From contig NZ_CP101137.1 in assembly GCF_028473745.1 (NCBI RefSeq), positions 3,968,001-4,032,000 on the forward strand: a DNA stretch of 64,000 nucleotides. The letters run 5' to 3'. Below the pieces are notes generated by a model. It saw only the letters and a list, made by a program, of their open reading frames with translations, had not been told where the DNA came from and ran no database searches. How positions within the stretch are numbered: position 1 is the first letter of the stretch; the number at the start of each line of letters is the position of its first letter. The stretch is from Streptomyces sp. M92 (GTDB lineage Bacteria; Actinomycetota; Actinomycetes; Streptomycetales; Streptomycetaceae). This document shows positions 46,883 through 55,378 of the stretch, piece by piece. Position numbers and translations under genes: made by a program.

Positions 46883-49293
46883 TGCGTGTCCTTCGTCGGC
46901 GGTCGTCGGTCGGCGTTCGAGGTCGAGTCGGTGGGGGAGGAGAGGGCCCGCGCGTCGGGATCGGGACCGGGCCCGGCGTCGGGGCCCGTCCCGGCCCCGG
47001 CGTCCGTCTCCTCGGCCTGGGCCCGCAGCGTGCCCCGCTGGAAGCCGGCGAGGGATGAGGCGGCGCGCTCGGCGGTGAAGTCGGCGTACGCGTCGGGCTC
47101 GGCGTCCGGACCGTCCTGGGCGGTGCCGGGGGCCTCGTCGCGCAGCTCTGCGGCCAGGCTGGTCTGCGGCACCCGGCGGGGCAGCGGCGCCAGTCCGTTC
47201 CGGTCTGCGGGGGCCGTCTGGGCCTGGGCCGGGGTGGGGGCGCCGGGACGGCTCACGGGTGCGGTCCGGGCCGGTCGCACGGGCTGGACGGGCCGCTTCG
47301 CCGGGGCGGCGGGCGCCGGGGCAGGTCCGAAGGCGCCGTCCCCGCCGTCCCCGCCGGCTCCGTCGGCCGGCTCCCGCACCACGATGTCGTGCGGGATCAG
47401 CACGATCGCCGTGGTCCCGCCGTACGGCGAGGGGCGCAGCGTGACGGTGATGCCGTGCCGGTGCGCCAGCCGGGCGACGACGAACATGCCGAGCCGGAGG
47501 TCGTCGGCGAGCGCGACGACATCGAACTGCGGGACCACCGCCAACTGGGCGTTGAACGAGGCGTAGTCCTCCTCCGACAGCCCGAGCCCGCGGTCCTCGA
47601 TCTCGACGGCCAGCCCCTTGGCGACCAGCGCGGCCCGCACCCCGACCGGGTGGGGAGCGGGGGAGTACGCGGTCGCGTTGTCGATCAGCTCGGCGAGCAG
47701 GTGGATCACGTCGGCCACCGCGGGCGGCGCGAGCGCCACCTCCTCCTCGGTGTGCAGCTCCACCCGCTGGTACTGGGCGACCTCACCGACGGCGCTGCGC
47801 ATGATGTCGACCAGTGAGACGGGCTCGCGCCAGGTGCGCCGGGGCTGCTCGCCGGCGATGATGACCAGGTTCTCCTCGTAGCGGCGCAACTGGCTCGCCG
47901 TGGAGTCCAGTTCGTACAGGCCTTTCAGTATCTCCGGGTCCGTGTGCTCGCGTTCCAGCGCGTCCAGCCTGCCGAGCTGCATGTTGACGAGGTTCTGGCT
48001 CTGCCGGGCGATGCCGAGGATCACCTTCTGGAAGCCGCGCCGGGTGTCGGCGAGTTCGACGGCCGTGTGTACGGCGGTGCGCTGCGCCGTGTTGAACGCC
48101 TGGGCCACCTGCCCGAGCTCGTCGTGGCCGTAGTCCAGCGGCGGGGTCGCCGACTCCACGTCGACCTTCTCACCCCGCTCCAGCCGGGCCACCACGTCCG
48201 GCAGCCGTTCCTCGGCCAGGCTCAGCGTCGCCAGCCGCAGCCCGCGCAGCCGCCGGGACAGCGAGCGGGTGATGCGCCAGGACATGCCGACGCACAGCAG
48301 CAGGGCGACCAGGCCGCCCGCGCTCAGGGCCGCCGCCTTGACCAGCAGCCCCTGCGCGTTCTCGGCACTGCGGTCGAGCAGTCCGCCGGTCTGCTGCCGG
48401 ATCAGCTCCGCGTACTGGTCGGACACCTTCGCCAGCGCCCCGGTCCACCGCCGCTGCGCGTCCGGCAGGTCGATCCGGTCGCCCCCGCCCGCCGCGCGAG
48501 CCGCCAGCACCTCGTCCTCGACGGACTCCAGCGTCTGCCACTCGGGGCTCGTGAGGATCCGCTCGGTCTGCGTCTTGGCGTCGCCGCTCAGGGAGGGGAC
48601 GACCTGGTCCCGCACGAGCCAGCGCCGGGTGTGGACGAGCTGGGCGAACTGCGCCCACTCCTCCTCGTCCATCCGGCCGGACGGCCAGGACAGGGTGAGC
48701 CGGGCGTCCTCCTGGGACATCAGCTCGGCCGCGTGCTCGAGGGCGACCAGCGGCCCGGCCTGCGAGGTGAGGTCGCCGTCGTCGACCTGCGACAGTTCCT
48801 CGAAGGCGTGGATCTGTTCGTCGATGATCGAGGTGTACTGGCCGAGCGCCTGCTCGGGGGTGATGTCGTCGGGCTGGTCCACCTGGTTGCGGTAGTACTC
48901 GAGACTGCCCACCGAGCCGAGTACCGAGTACATCCGGTCCGAGATCCGGTCGGGCGCGCGCTCGATCGCGTCGGACTGGCCGACGAGCTGGGCGACCGCC
49001 GCGTCCGTCCGCTCGCGCTGGGCGTCCAGGGCGGCCCGGGAGCCGCCCGGCCCGGCCAGCCAGGCCGCCGACAGGCTGCGCTCCTGTTGCAGCGCGAGGG
49101 CCGCCTCGGTGCCCATGGCGCCGGTGGAACGGCTCAGCTCCGTCTGCGCGCGCAGCCGCAGGCCCTCCGAGAACATCTGGATCGTGGTCACCCCCCACAC
49201 GGCGGCGAGCGTGACGCCGGGGACCAGGGCGAGGAGGATGAGCGAGAGACGTATGGAGCCGAGGCGGCGCCGGGCACCTTTCCGTGCAGACAT
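46879..49293 (-). CDS. cvnA: Conservon sensor kinase-like protein CvnA
   Basis: Membrane protein of 804 residues. Helix 1 (LSLILLALVPGVTLAAVWGV) precedes a NIT-type extracytoplasmic sensor (about 60-300) and helix 2 (AAALSAGGLVALLLCVGMSW, about 317-337), then HAMP, a dimerisation helix with QSQNLVNMQLGRLDAL (in place of a canonical H box), and a HATPase_c domain with HLLAELIDNATAYSP (N box), EIEDRGLGLSEED and LGMFVVARLAHRHG. The C-terminal 170 residues are a Pro/Ala-rich, Gly-rich disordered tail. ATG 49293 has AGGA six bases upstream. It heads the A-B-C-D conservon. A sugar-binding lipoprotein gene sits 65 bases upstream. Confidence 0.92.
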   Translation of the reverse strand: MSARKGARRRLGSIRLSLILLALVPGVTLAAVWGVTTIQMFSEGLRLRAQTELSRSTGAMGTEAALALQQERSLSAAWLAGPGGSRAALDAQRERTDAAVAQLVGQSDAIERAPDRISDRMYSVLGSVGSLEYYRNQVDQPDDITPEQALGQYTSIIDEQIHAFEELSQVDDGDLTSQAGPLVALEHAAELMSQEDARLTLSWPSGRMDEEEWAQFAQLVHTRRWLVRDQVVPSLSGDAKTQTERILTSPEWQTLESVEDEVLAARAAGGGDRIDLPDAQRRWTGALAKVSDQYAELIRQQTGGLLDRSAENAQGLLVKAAALSAGGLVALLLCVGMSWRITRSLSRRLRGLRLATLSLAEERLPDVVARLERGEKVDVESATPPLDYGHDELGQVAQAFNTAQRTAVHTAVELADTRRGFQKVILGIARQSQNLVNMQLGRLDALEREHTDPEILKGLYELDSTASQLRRYEENLVIIAGEQPRRTWREPVSLVDIMRSAVGEVAQYQRVELHTEEEVALAPPAVADVIHLLAELIDNATAYSPAPHPVGVRAALVAKGLAVEIEDRGLGLSEEDYASFNAQLAVVPQFDVVALADDLRLGMFVVARLAHRHGITVTLRPSPYGGTTAIVLIPHDIVVREPADGAGGDGGDGAFGPAPAPAAPAKRPVQPVRPARTAPVSRPGAPTPAQAQTAPADRNGLAPLPRRVPQTSLAAELRDEAPGTAQDGPDAEPDAYADFTAERAASSLAGFQRGTLRAQAEETDAGAGTGPDAGPGPDPDARALSSPTDSTSNADRRPPTKDTQ

Positions 49294-49358
49294 CGTCGTC
49301 CTAGGCGATCAGTGGTGGAGGGTGGCGGGTGTACGGGGAGCGTGCCCGCGGGGCGCGG

Positions 49359-50366
49359 TCACCGGGTGCCGTCCGCGGCGAACCCGGCGACCGCGTCGGC
49401 GTTGCTCCGGGTCACGAACGCCGGGCCGGTCAGCACCGGTGCCACTGAGCCGCCGCTGACGTTGCCGTTGGTGCGGTACAGCCAGAGCGCGTCCACCGCG
49501 AGATAGCCCTGGAGGTAGGGCTGCTGGTCCACGGCGAACCGCACGTCCCCGCGCTTGACCGCCGCGACCAGCTCCTCGTCGAGGTCGAAGGTGGCGACGT
49601 GCGCGTCGCTGCCCGCCTCGTCGACCGACTCGACCGCCTCCAGCGCGAACGCCGCGCCGTTCATGACGACTTCGTCGATGCTGGAGTCCTGCCGCAGCCG
49701 CGCGGTGACGGCGGTGCCCACCGCCTTCATGTCGGTGCCCTCGACGTAGAGCATCTCCGTCTCGCCCTCGAAGGTCTTCTTCACGCCGGCGCAGCGCGCC
49801 TCCAGGGCGACGTTGCCCCGCTCGTGGATGACGCAGAGGGCGTGCTTCGCCCCGAGGTCGTTCAGCTTGTCGCCGACGGCACGGCCCGCAACGCTCTCGT
49901 CCTGCCCGAAGTACCCGAGGAGCCCCGTGGAACGCCACGCGTCCATGCCGGAGTTGAGGCCGACCACCGGGATGCCGGCCTTCCGGGCCTCGGCGACCGG
50001 CCCCTTCATCGCCTGCGGCTTGGCCAGGGTGACGGCGATGCCGTCCACCTTGTCGCGGACCGCGTCCCGCACCAGATCGGCCTGGTCGGCGGCGTCGGCG
50101 TCCCCCGCGTACGTCAGGTCGATGCCGTCCTTGGCGGCCGCGGCCTCCGCGCCCTTGCGCACCCGGTCCCAGAAGGCGTCGCCCTCGCCGCCGTGGGTGA
50201 CCATGACGACCTTCATACGGTCGCCGCCGGGTCCGCCCGCCGCGTCCGGGGCCGAGCCGTCCCCGCCGGGTGCGGAGCAGCCGGCCGCGAGCAGGCAGGC
50301 GGCCGCGACGAGCGCCGCGGCGCGGGCACGTCCGGGGGAGGGGGCGGACGGTGGAGTTGTACTCAT
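49359..50366 (-). CDS. Stand-alone periplasmic-type sugar-binding lipoprotein upstream of the conservon
   Basis: Substrate-binding protein of 335 residues of the PBP1/RbsB fold, with signal peptide and lipobox LAAGC near residue 30. Typical blocks: MKVVMVTHGGEGDAFWDRVRKG, VDGIAVTLAKPQAM, IPVVGLNSGMDAW, GYFGQDESVAGRAVG and the C-terminal FAVDQQPYLQGYLAVDALW. No transporter genes are near. It lies on the same strand immediately upstream of cvnA, 65 bases before its start, which suggests it supplies a ligand-bound binding protein to the CvnA sensor (inference). ATG 50366 has no strong ribosome-binding site. Confidence 0.85.
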   Translation of the reverse strand: MSTTPPSAPSPGRARAAALVAAACLLAAGCSAPGGDGSAPDAAGGPGGDRMKVVMVTHGGEGDAFWDRVRKGAEAAAAKDGIDLTYAGDADAADQADLVRDAVRDKVDGIAVTLAKPQAMKGPVAEARKAGIPVVGLNSGMDAWRSTGLLGYFGQDESVAGRAVGDKLNDLGAKHALCVIHERGNVALEARCAGVKKTFEGETEMLYVEGTDMKAVGTAVTARLRQDSSIDEVVMNGAAFALEAVESVDEAGSDAHVATFDLDEELVAAVKRGDVRFAVDQQPYLQGYLAVDALWLYRTNGNVSGGSVAPVLTGPAFVTRSNADAVAGFAADGTR

Positions 50367-50751
50367 GGGGGGTGCGGCACCTCGCTGTACGGCCGAGCAG
50401 GAGGAACGGAGCGAGGACGGGACCGGAGCCGCGGGGTCAGTGCGCCAACCGGGTGAATCTCGCCTGGCCGGAGCAAACCGTGAGTGAGCGCCGGTAGTCA
50501 AGTGACCAGCGACCAGGTGTGAGTTGTCGGTGCCGCATCGTGATGAACGGGGCCGGTGGGCCCGCGCGCAGGCGTCGCGGGCGGTCCGGGGCCCGTGGTC
50601 CCGGCGTCCGGGTCCGGGTGCGTGCCGGGACCGGACGCCGGGGGGATCAGTGGTGTGCGTGCCGGGTGGACCAGGGGTGTGCGTGCCGGGCGGGTCGGGG
50701 GGAACGGGTGCCGGTCGCATCCGGGGGCACGGATGCCGGACCGCCCCGGTG
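50367..50751. other. 385-base gene-free region between the sugar-binding gene and DUF6114
   Basis: No supported gene. A 9-base stem (CGGCGTCCG at 50602-50610 with CGGACGCCG at 50632-50640) could terminate the DUF6230/DUF6114 transcript. GTGCGTGCCGGG-like short repeats occur around 50618-50700. The right end of the region precedes the DUF6114 stop. Confidence 0.6.
50602..50640 (-). terminator. Hairpin downstream of DUF6114
   Basis: 9-base inverted repeat CGGCGTCCG/CGGACGCCG with a 21-base loop, 112 bases after the DUF6114 stop on the minus strand. No T-tract, as usual for Streptomyces. Moderate evidence only. Confidence 0.4.
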
Positions 50752-51210
50752 TCAGGCGGGCTCGCCCGCCCTCCGCTCCAGCGGTGGCGGAGCCGTACGC
50801 GCCGCCCGGGCCGCCTTTCTGCGGCGCCGGCGGTCGCGGCGGGACTCCTGGTCGGGCAACCAGCCGAAGACCAGGCAGCTGCCGACGCAGCCCAGGAGCA
50901 GCCCCACGATGAACCCGCCCAGGTTGGACGTGACCCAGGTGCCCAGCGAGGCCAGGACGCCGATGATCGAGTAGAAGAGCCGCTGGGAGGGGTTGACCAG
51001 GGCCAGCAGTCCGCACAGCAGCATGACGACCGGCAGCAGGTAGCCGGCCACGCCCTGCATGCCGACGTGCAGGACGACCTTCAGCGACGCCTTCATCGTG
51101 AGCAGCACCTCGGCCCCGGCCAGGGCGAGCAGCAGCCCGCCCCAGAACGGCCGGCCGGACCGCCAGTCCCGGAAGGCGGCGCGCAGGCCCCCGCGCCGGT
51201 CGCCGGGCAT
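50752..51210 (-). CDS. DUF6114 membrane protein
   Basis: Small membrane protein of 152 residues with about four helices (FWGGLLLALAGAEVLLTM, LHVGMQGVAGYLLPVVMLLC, YSIIGVLASLGTWVTSNL, GFIVGLLLGCVGSCLVFGW) and a basic C-terminal tail (RRDRRRRRKAARAAR). I recognise it as DUF6114, almost always found just downstream of DUF6230 in actinobacteria. ATG 51210 overlaps the DUF6230 stop by one base. Function unknown. Confidence 0.85.
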   Translation of the reverse strand: MPGDRRGGLRAAFRDWRSGRPFWGGLLLALAGAEVLLTMKASLKVVLHVGMQGVAGYLLPVVMLLCGLLALVNPSQRLFYSIIGVLASLGTWVTSNLGGFIVGLLLGCVGSCLVFGWLPDQESRRDRRRRRKAARAARTAPPPLERRAGEPA

Positions 51211-51911
51211 CAGCAGCCCGACCCGCTGAAGCGCATCTTCAGGCCGGGCAGCTTGAAGACCCCGGCCGTGGTGGCGTAGTTGGTCTGCCGCAGGTTCTTG
51301 ATGTGCACGGTGTCGGCCTGCTGGCTGAAGACGCCGATCGGGCCGCGGCCCTTCGGGCCGGCCTTGTCCAGCGTGCTGGCGTCGTTGCCGATCTCGATGT
51401 TGTCGAAGGCGGCGTCGCCCGACAGCTCGGTGGAGTCGGTGGTCAGGTCCTTCGCCGAGACCCTGGTGTCCCCGCTGCCCGCGGTGATGAGCAGGTTGGT
51501 GCCGCCCAGGTCGACGCTCTGGCACAGCTTGGTGAGTTTGGCCTCCTCGATCACGGAGGTGACGACCAGTACCTGGCCGCCGGTGTCCCCCGCGTTGGGG
51601 CTGCCCTCGGCCATGTTGTCGAGGCCGCCGAACTGGGCGAAGCCCTTGCCGTCGAGTTCCGTCGCGGTGACGGTGAAGGGCATCCCGGAGATCGCGAACT
51701 GCACGCCCAGGGCACCCTGGGCGGTGAGGATCGCCAGGCCCGCGGTGACCGCGGCGGCGGGCACCGCCAGCACCGCGGCCCGGCGCAGCCGGACCCGGCC
51801 GCGTCTCGCGGGGGCGGCGCCGGTGGCTTCGGGCGGGGAAACGCTTTCCGGGCCGCTCCCGGGCTCGGGGGTGTTGCCGGCGGACGGGGTGACGTCCGGG
51901 GACGAGGCCAT
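51210..51911 (-). CDS. DUF6230 exported protein
   Basis: Protein of 233 residues with one membrane/signal segment near 50-70 (AVLAVPAAAVTAGLAILTAQGAL) after a charged Pro/Gly/Ala-rich cytoplasmic leader, and an extracytoplasmic beta-rich domain (ATELDGKGFAQFGGLDN onward, two Cys). I recognise the DUF6230 family. ATG 51911 is chosen since GGGAG lies five to six bases upstream; an ATG 18 bases further upstream (51929) lacks one. DUF6114 follows directly. Upstream are three GTTAC boxes (52030, 52056, 52066). No function known. Confidence 0.82.
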   Translation of the reverse strand: MASSPDVTPSAGNTPEPGSGPESVSPPEATGAAPARRGRVRLRRAAVLAVPAAAVTAGLAILTAQGALGVQFAISGMPFTVTATELDGKGFAQFGGLDNMAEGSPNAGDTGGQVLVVTSVIEEAKLTKLCQSVDLGGTNLLITAGSGDTRVSAKDLTTDSTELSGDAAFDNIEIGNDASTLDKAGPKGRGPIGVFSQQADTVHIKNLRQTNYATTAGVFKLPGLKMRFSGSGC

Positions 51912-52495
51912 GTCTGCTCCCAGAGGCATAGTGAATGCGGATCGGGCTTCAGTGGCACGTTGTCCTGGCGCGGACAGCGGCTGATGCGCACGCCTCCCGG
52001 CAACTCCCGGCGGGTGCAGGGGCTTTCACGTTACGCACCAGTAGCCAATCGCGAAGTTACCGGTGGTTACATCGCAGGGTCAAGCAAGGTGTGAGTAAAG
52101 AGTGGGGGTTGTGTGCCACCTGCCGCCTTCCCTGCCCCGCGGACCGGCGAATGTGCGACGGTTCGCGCCAACTCTTGCGCGAAGCATTGACGTTGATTGA
52201 CCGTCAGGTCTACAACGGTCCCTGTTTCCCCGGATCCGTGGCGCCGGATCCGTTTCCGCGGCCCCGTCCGCGTTCCCGGCCCCCGGTCCTGTCCCCCGGA
52301 CAGGACCGGACAGCACCGGACCTCGCCCCCGTCGGGGCACATCGCACCTTCCGGGCAAGGCCCGTACCCCACGGGCCGCGCACGCGCCCACCGCTCACCG
52401 GCACCGCCCGGAAACCCGTCGCATCGGCCCGGCCGCGTCCCCGCGGCCGGCCCACCCCTGCTTCACGAACCCCACTTCAGAGAAGAGGCAGCCGC
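51912..52495. other. 584-base divergent intergenic region
   Basis: Separates DUF6230 (minus) from the secreted-protein gene (plus). It holds three GTTAC boxes at 52030-52034, 52056-52060 and 52066-52070, and a TTGACG (52187-52192) with CTACAA (52210-52215) 17 bases on, which could be the promoter of the plus-strand gene with a leader of about 275 bases. No other gene seen; the short open frames within it have no ribosome-binding site or recognisable product. Confidence 0.5.
52030..52070 (-). promoter_or_regulatory. Three GTTAC boxes upstream of DUF6230
   Basis: GTTAC at 52030-52034, 52056-52060 and 52066-52070; the last two form GTTACCGGTGGTTAC, ten bases (one helical turn) apart. They lie 119-159 bases upstream of the DUF6230 ATG. 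Repeated half-sites at turn spacing suggest a regulator site, family unknown. Confidence 0.35.
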
Positions 52496-53179
52496 ATGCG
52501 TACTCGTACCGCTCCGCGCACCCGTCGATTCCTCACCCTCACCGCAGCCGTCGCCGCGCTGACCCTCCCCGCGGCGGTCCCCGCCGTCGCGGGCACCGCG
52601 GCGGCCGACACCCCCGTCCTCACCACCGGCGGGGCCGGCGGCACACCGGTCGCCGTCGGGGACGTCCTCACCGCCTCCCTGGCCGGCGGCACCGCCGCCA
52701 CGTTCCACTCCAGCGCCACCGGCAGCAGCGGCGTGTCCTGCACGTCCTCGCAGTTCACGGTCGAGGTCACCGACAATCCGACCGCGCCCGGCACGGCCAC
52801 CGAGACGCTCACCGCCCACACCTTCGACAGCTCCAGCTGCACCAGCAACGTCACCGGCGTCCTCGGCGTCAACGCCATCACGGTCCAGAACCTGCCCTAC
52901 ACCACCACCGTGTCCTCCGACGGCGCCGTCGCCGTCACCCCGCCGAGCGGCTCCACCGTCCGGACCACGGTCGCCCTGCGCACCCTCCTCGGCAGCATCA
53001 ACTGCGTCTACGAGGCCCCCGGCCTCGCCGGTACCGCGAGCAACGACGGCAACTCGATCGCCTTCACCGACCAGCACTTCACCAAGGTGTCCGGCTCCGG
53101 ACTCTGCTTCGCCAACGGCTACTTCACCGCCACCTACGCCCCCGTGACCGACGGGACGGAGACGGTCTACGTCAACTGA
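52496..53179 (+). CDS. Secreted protein with Tat-like signal, Thr/Ser-rich
   Basis: Protein of 227 residues. The signal region TRTAPRTRRFLTLTAAVAAL carries a twin-arginine-like motif (R-R-F-L) with a hydrophobic stretch, cleavage near AGTAAA. The mature part is a Thr/Ser-rich beta protein with four Cys (SCTSSQ, SSCTSNV, INCVYE, GLCFAN), likely two disulfides. It is secreted; the family is not clear to me, although similar small exported beta proteins are abundant in Streptomyces. ATG 52496 has AGAAGAGG in the right position. A hairpin terminator follows at 53188-53220. Confidence 0.8.
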   Translation: MRTRTAPRTRRFLTLTAAVAALTLPAAVPAVAGTAAADTPVLTTGGAGGTPVAVGDVLTASLAGGTAATFHSSATGSSGVSCTSSQFTVEVTDNPTAPGTATETLTAHTFDSSSCTSNVTGVLGVNAITVQNLPYTTTVSSDGAVAVTPPSGSTVRTTVALRTLLGSINCVYEAPGLAGTASNDGNSIAFTDQHFTKVSGSGLCFANGYFTATYAPVTDGTETVYVN

Positions 53180-53187
53180 GCCACCCC

Positions 53188-53220
53188 GCCCGGCCCGTGC
53201 CGCGACGGCACGGGCCGGGC
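53188..53220 (+). terminator. GC-rich hairpin terminator
   Basis: 15-base stem, 53188-53202 with 53206-53220, around the three-base loop CGA, starting nine bases after the stop codon of the secreted-protein gene. Strong intrinsic-type hairpin without a T-tract. Confidence 0.85.
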
Positions 53221-53282
53221 CCGGACCACGGGGCGCGAGGCCGGCTGATCCGACGGTGAGATATCGTGTACAGGGGGTTAAG

Positions 53283-53300
53283 ACAGGCGGCACGGCCTGT
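53283..53300. promoter_or_regulatory. Inverted repeat upstream of cprB
   Basis: ACAGGC (53283-53288) and GCCTGT (53295-53300) flank six bases, 28 bases before the cprB ATG. GBL-receptor-type regulators bind palindromes and often repress themselves, so this is a candidate autoregulatory operator. The AT-rich AGATATCGTGTACA just upstream may be the promoter. Confidence 0.4.
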
Positions 53301-53328
53301 TGAGTTCCAGCCCAGGAGAGTTCAGCCG

Positions 53329-53976
53329 ATGGCGAGGCAGCTACGCGCCGAGCAGACCCGCGCGACGATTCTCGGGGCCGCCGCCGACCTGTTCGACCGT
53401 CAGGGCTACGAATCGACCACCCTGAGCGAGATCGTCGTCCACGCCGGTGTCACCAAGGGGGCCCTGTACTTCCACTTCGCGGCGAAGGAGGACCTCGCCC
53501 ACGCGATCATGGAATTGCAGTCCAGGACCTCGCGCCGGCTGGCGACGGACCTGGACGGCCGGGGGTACACCTCGCTGGAGGCGCTGATGCGCCTCACGTT
53601 CGGCATGGCCCGGCTGTGCGAGGAGGGCCCGGTCCTGCGCGCCGGGCTGCGGCTCGCCACCGGGGGAGTGCCGGTACGCCCGCCGCTGCCGCACCCCTTC
53701 ACCGAGTGGCGCGAGATAGCCTCGTCCCGCCTGCTGGACGCCGTCCGGCAGTCCGACGTGCACCCCGACATCGACGTCGACTCCGTCGCCCACACCCTCG
53801 TCTGCTCCATCGTCGGCACCCGCCTCGTGAGCGGCACCCTCGAACCGGACGCGCGCCAGCCGCGCCGCCTGGCCGGCATGTGGTACCTCATCATCCGGGG
53901 CATGGTCCCGGTCACCCGACGCGCGCGCTACCTCACCCTGGCCGCCCGCCTGGAACGCGAGACCTACGCGGCCTGA
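53329..53976 (+). CDS. cprB: CprB-type TetR-family gamma-butyrolactone-receptor homologue
   Basis: TetR-family regulator of 215 residues, the same length as and, from memory, almost the same sequence as S. coelicolor CprB, a repressor of antibiotic production and sporulation. Winged N-terminal HTH (ARQLRAEQTRATILGAAADL, TTLSEIVVHAGVTKGALYFHF) and the C-terminal ligand-binding helices with the conserved Trp region (PFTEWREIASSRLLDAVRQS, RLAGMWYLIIRGMVP). CprB binds DNA but its own ligand is uncertain; it is counted as a GBL-receptor homologue. AGGAG about ten bases upstream. Three genes later lies the geosmin synthase gene. Confidence 0.95.
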   Translation: MARQLRAEQTRATILGAAADLFDRQGYESTTLSEIVVHAGVTKGALYFHFAAKEDLAHAIMELQSRTSRRLATDLDGRGYTSLEALMRLTFGMARLCEEGPVLRAGLRLATGGVPVRPPLPHPFTEWREIASSRLLDAVRQSDVHPDIDVDSVAHTLVCSIVGTRLVSGTLEPDARQPRRLAGMWYLIIRGMVPVTRRARYLTLAARLERETYAA

Positions 53977-54071
53977 CCACGGCGGGGGGAAGGGAACGCC
54001 CGAGGGAACACGACTGCCGGGGGAGCGCGGGCTTCGCCGCTCGCGCGGGGGCGCGCGATACGGTGAGGCGC

Positions 54072-55277
54072 ATGCCCGACACCCCTGCCGAGTCCGCCCC
54101 CGTCATCCGCGGTGACGAGCCCGGTTCCTTCCCGCACGGTGTGCTGGCCGAGCGGCACCCGGCCGTCATCGGGCAGGTCCGCGAGGGGTTCCCCTACGGC
54201 CCCGGACAGCGGCGCGCCCTCGACGCGCTGCTCGCGAGCTGCGCCGACGGCGTCGTCGAACCGCTGCCCGCCGGTGCCGGGGCCGTCGACCACGACCGCT
54301 GGGCCGGCTGGGGCATGGGCGAGTACGCCGGCCGCTCCTGGTTCGACGTGCCCTGGCTGTGGGCCGAGAGCCACTTCTACCGCAGGCTCCTCGACGCCGT
54401 CGGCTACTTCGACCCCGGCCCCTGGCAGGGCATCGACCCCTTCCGGCCCGCCAAGCTCGCCGAGCTCGACGCCCCCGAGACCGACGCGGAACTGGCCGCG
54501 CTCGACGGCCTCGACGGGCTGTCCGCCGACGAGCGGGACCGGGCGCTGCTGCACGGCTCGCTCTGGGGCAACCGCGCGGACCTCGGCTTCCGCCTCTCCG
54601 AGAGCGGCACCGGCGCCGAGGACGGGGCGGCGGCGCTCGTCGCCGACGACGGCGACGCGCTCTGGTCCCTGCTCCCGGCGACGCGCACCGGCGCCCGCGG
54701 TCCGGCCACCCTCTGCCTCGTCGCCGACAACGCCGGCCGGGAACTCGTCCCCGACCTGCTCCTCGTCGCGCACCTCCTCGCCGAGGGCCGCGTCGACCGG
54801 GCGGTCCTGCACGTCAAGCCGTACCCGTACTACGTCTCCGACGCCACCCACGCCGACGTGCTCGACGCGCTGCGGCGGCTCGTCGCGGCCGGCCCAGCGG
54901 CGGCCGCGTACGGCGACCGGCTGTGGGCCGCGCTGGCCGACGGCCGCGTCACGGTCCGCGCCCACCCCTTCTCCTGCGCCCCGCTGCCGTACTCCGACGC
55001 GCCCGCGGACCTGCGCGAGGAGTTCGCCGCGGCCACGGTCACCGTGTTCAAGGGCGACTTGAACTACCGTCGCCTGGTGGGCGACCGCCGGTGGCCGGCG
55101 ACCACCCCCTTCGCGGACGTCACCGCGTACTTCCCGGGTCCGGTCGCCGCCCTGCGCACCCTCAAGTCGGACGTGATCACGGGCCTGACCGCGAAGACCG
55201 AGGAGGCGCTCGACGCGAGCGGGGCAAGGCGCTGGAGGACGAGCGGGACGCACGCGTTGATCCAGGTACGGCCCTGA
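54072..55277 (+). CDS. DUF89/ARMT1-family damage-control phosphatase
   Basis: Protein of 401 residues of the DUF89 superfamily (damage-control metal-dependent phosphatase, formerly ARMT1). The metal/substrate motif is LCLVADNAGRELVPDLLL (D-N-A-G) near 215-232; VTVFKGDLNYRRLVGDRRW (K-G-D-x-N-Y/F-R) near 325-343 completes the active site. Such enzymes hydrolyse harmful phosphometabolites. Between cprB and geosmin synthase on the same strand, 95 bases after cprB. ATG 54072; ribosome-binding site GAGG close. Confidence 0.85.
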   Translation: MPDTPAESAPVIRGDEPGSFPHGVLAERHPAVIGQVREGFPYGPGQRRALDALLASCADGVVEPLPAGAGAVDHDRWAGWGMGEYAGRSWFDVPWLWAESHFYRRLLDAVGYFDPGPWQGIDPFRPAKLAELDAPETDAELAALDGLDGLSADERDRALLHGSLWGNRADLGFRLSESGTGAEDGAAALVADDGDALWSLLPATRTGARGPATLCLVADNAGRELVPDLLLVAHLLAEGRVDRAVLHVKPYPYYVSDATHADVLDALRRLVAAGPAAAAYGDRLWAALADGRVTVRAHPFSCAPLPYSDAPADLREEFAAATVTVFKGDLNYRRLVGDRRWPATTPFADVTAYFPGPVAALRTLKSDVITGLTAKTEEALDASGARRWRTSGTHALIQVRP

Positions 55278-55378
55278 GAACCACGGCGGATGTTCCCGTA
55301 TTTCCGCCGATTCACGCGATGGTGTGATCATGTGCCGCCGGGCGGATGCGTCCGGCGGGCCCTGGGTAGTGCCGGGCC

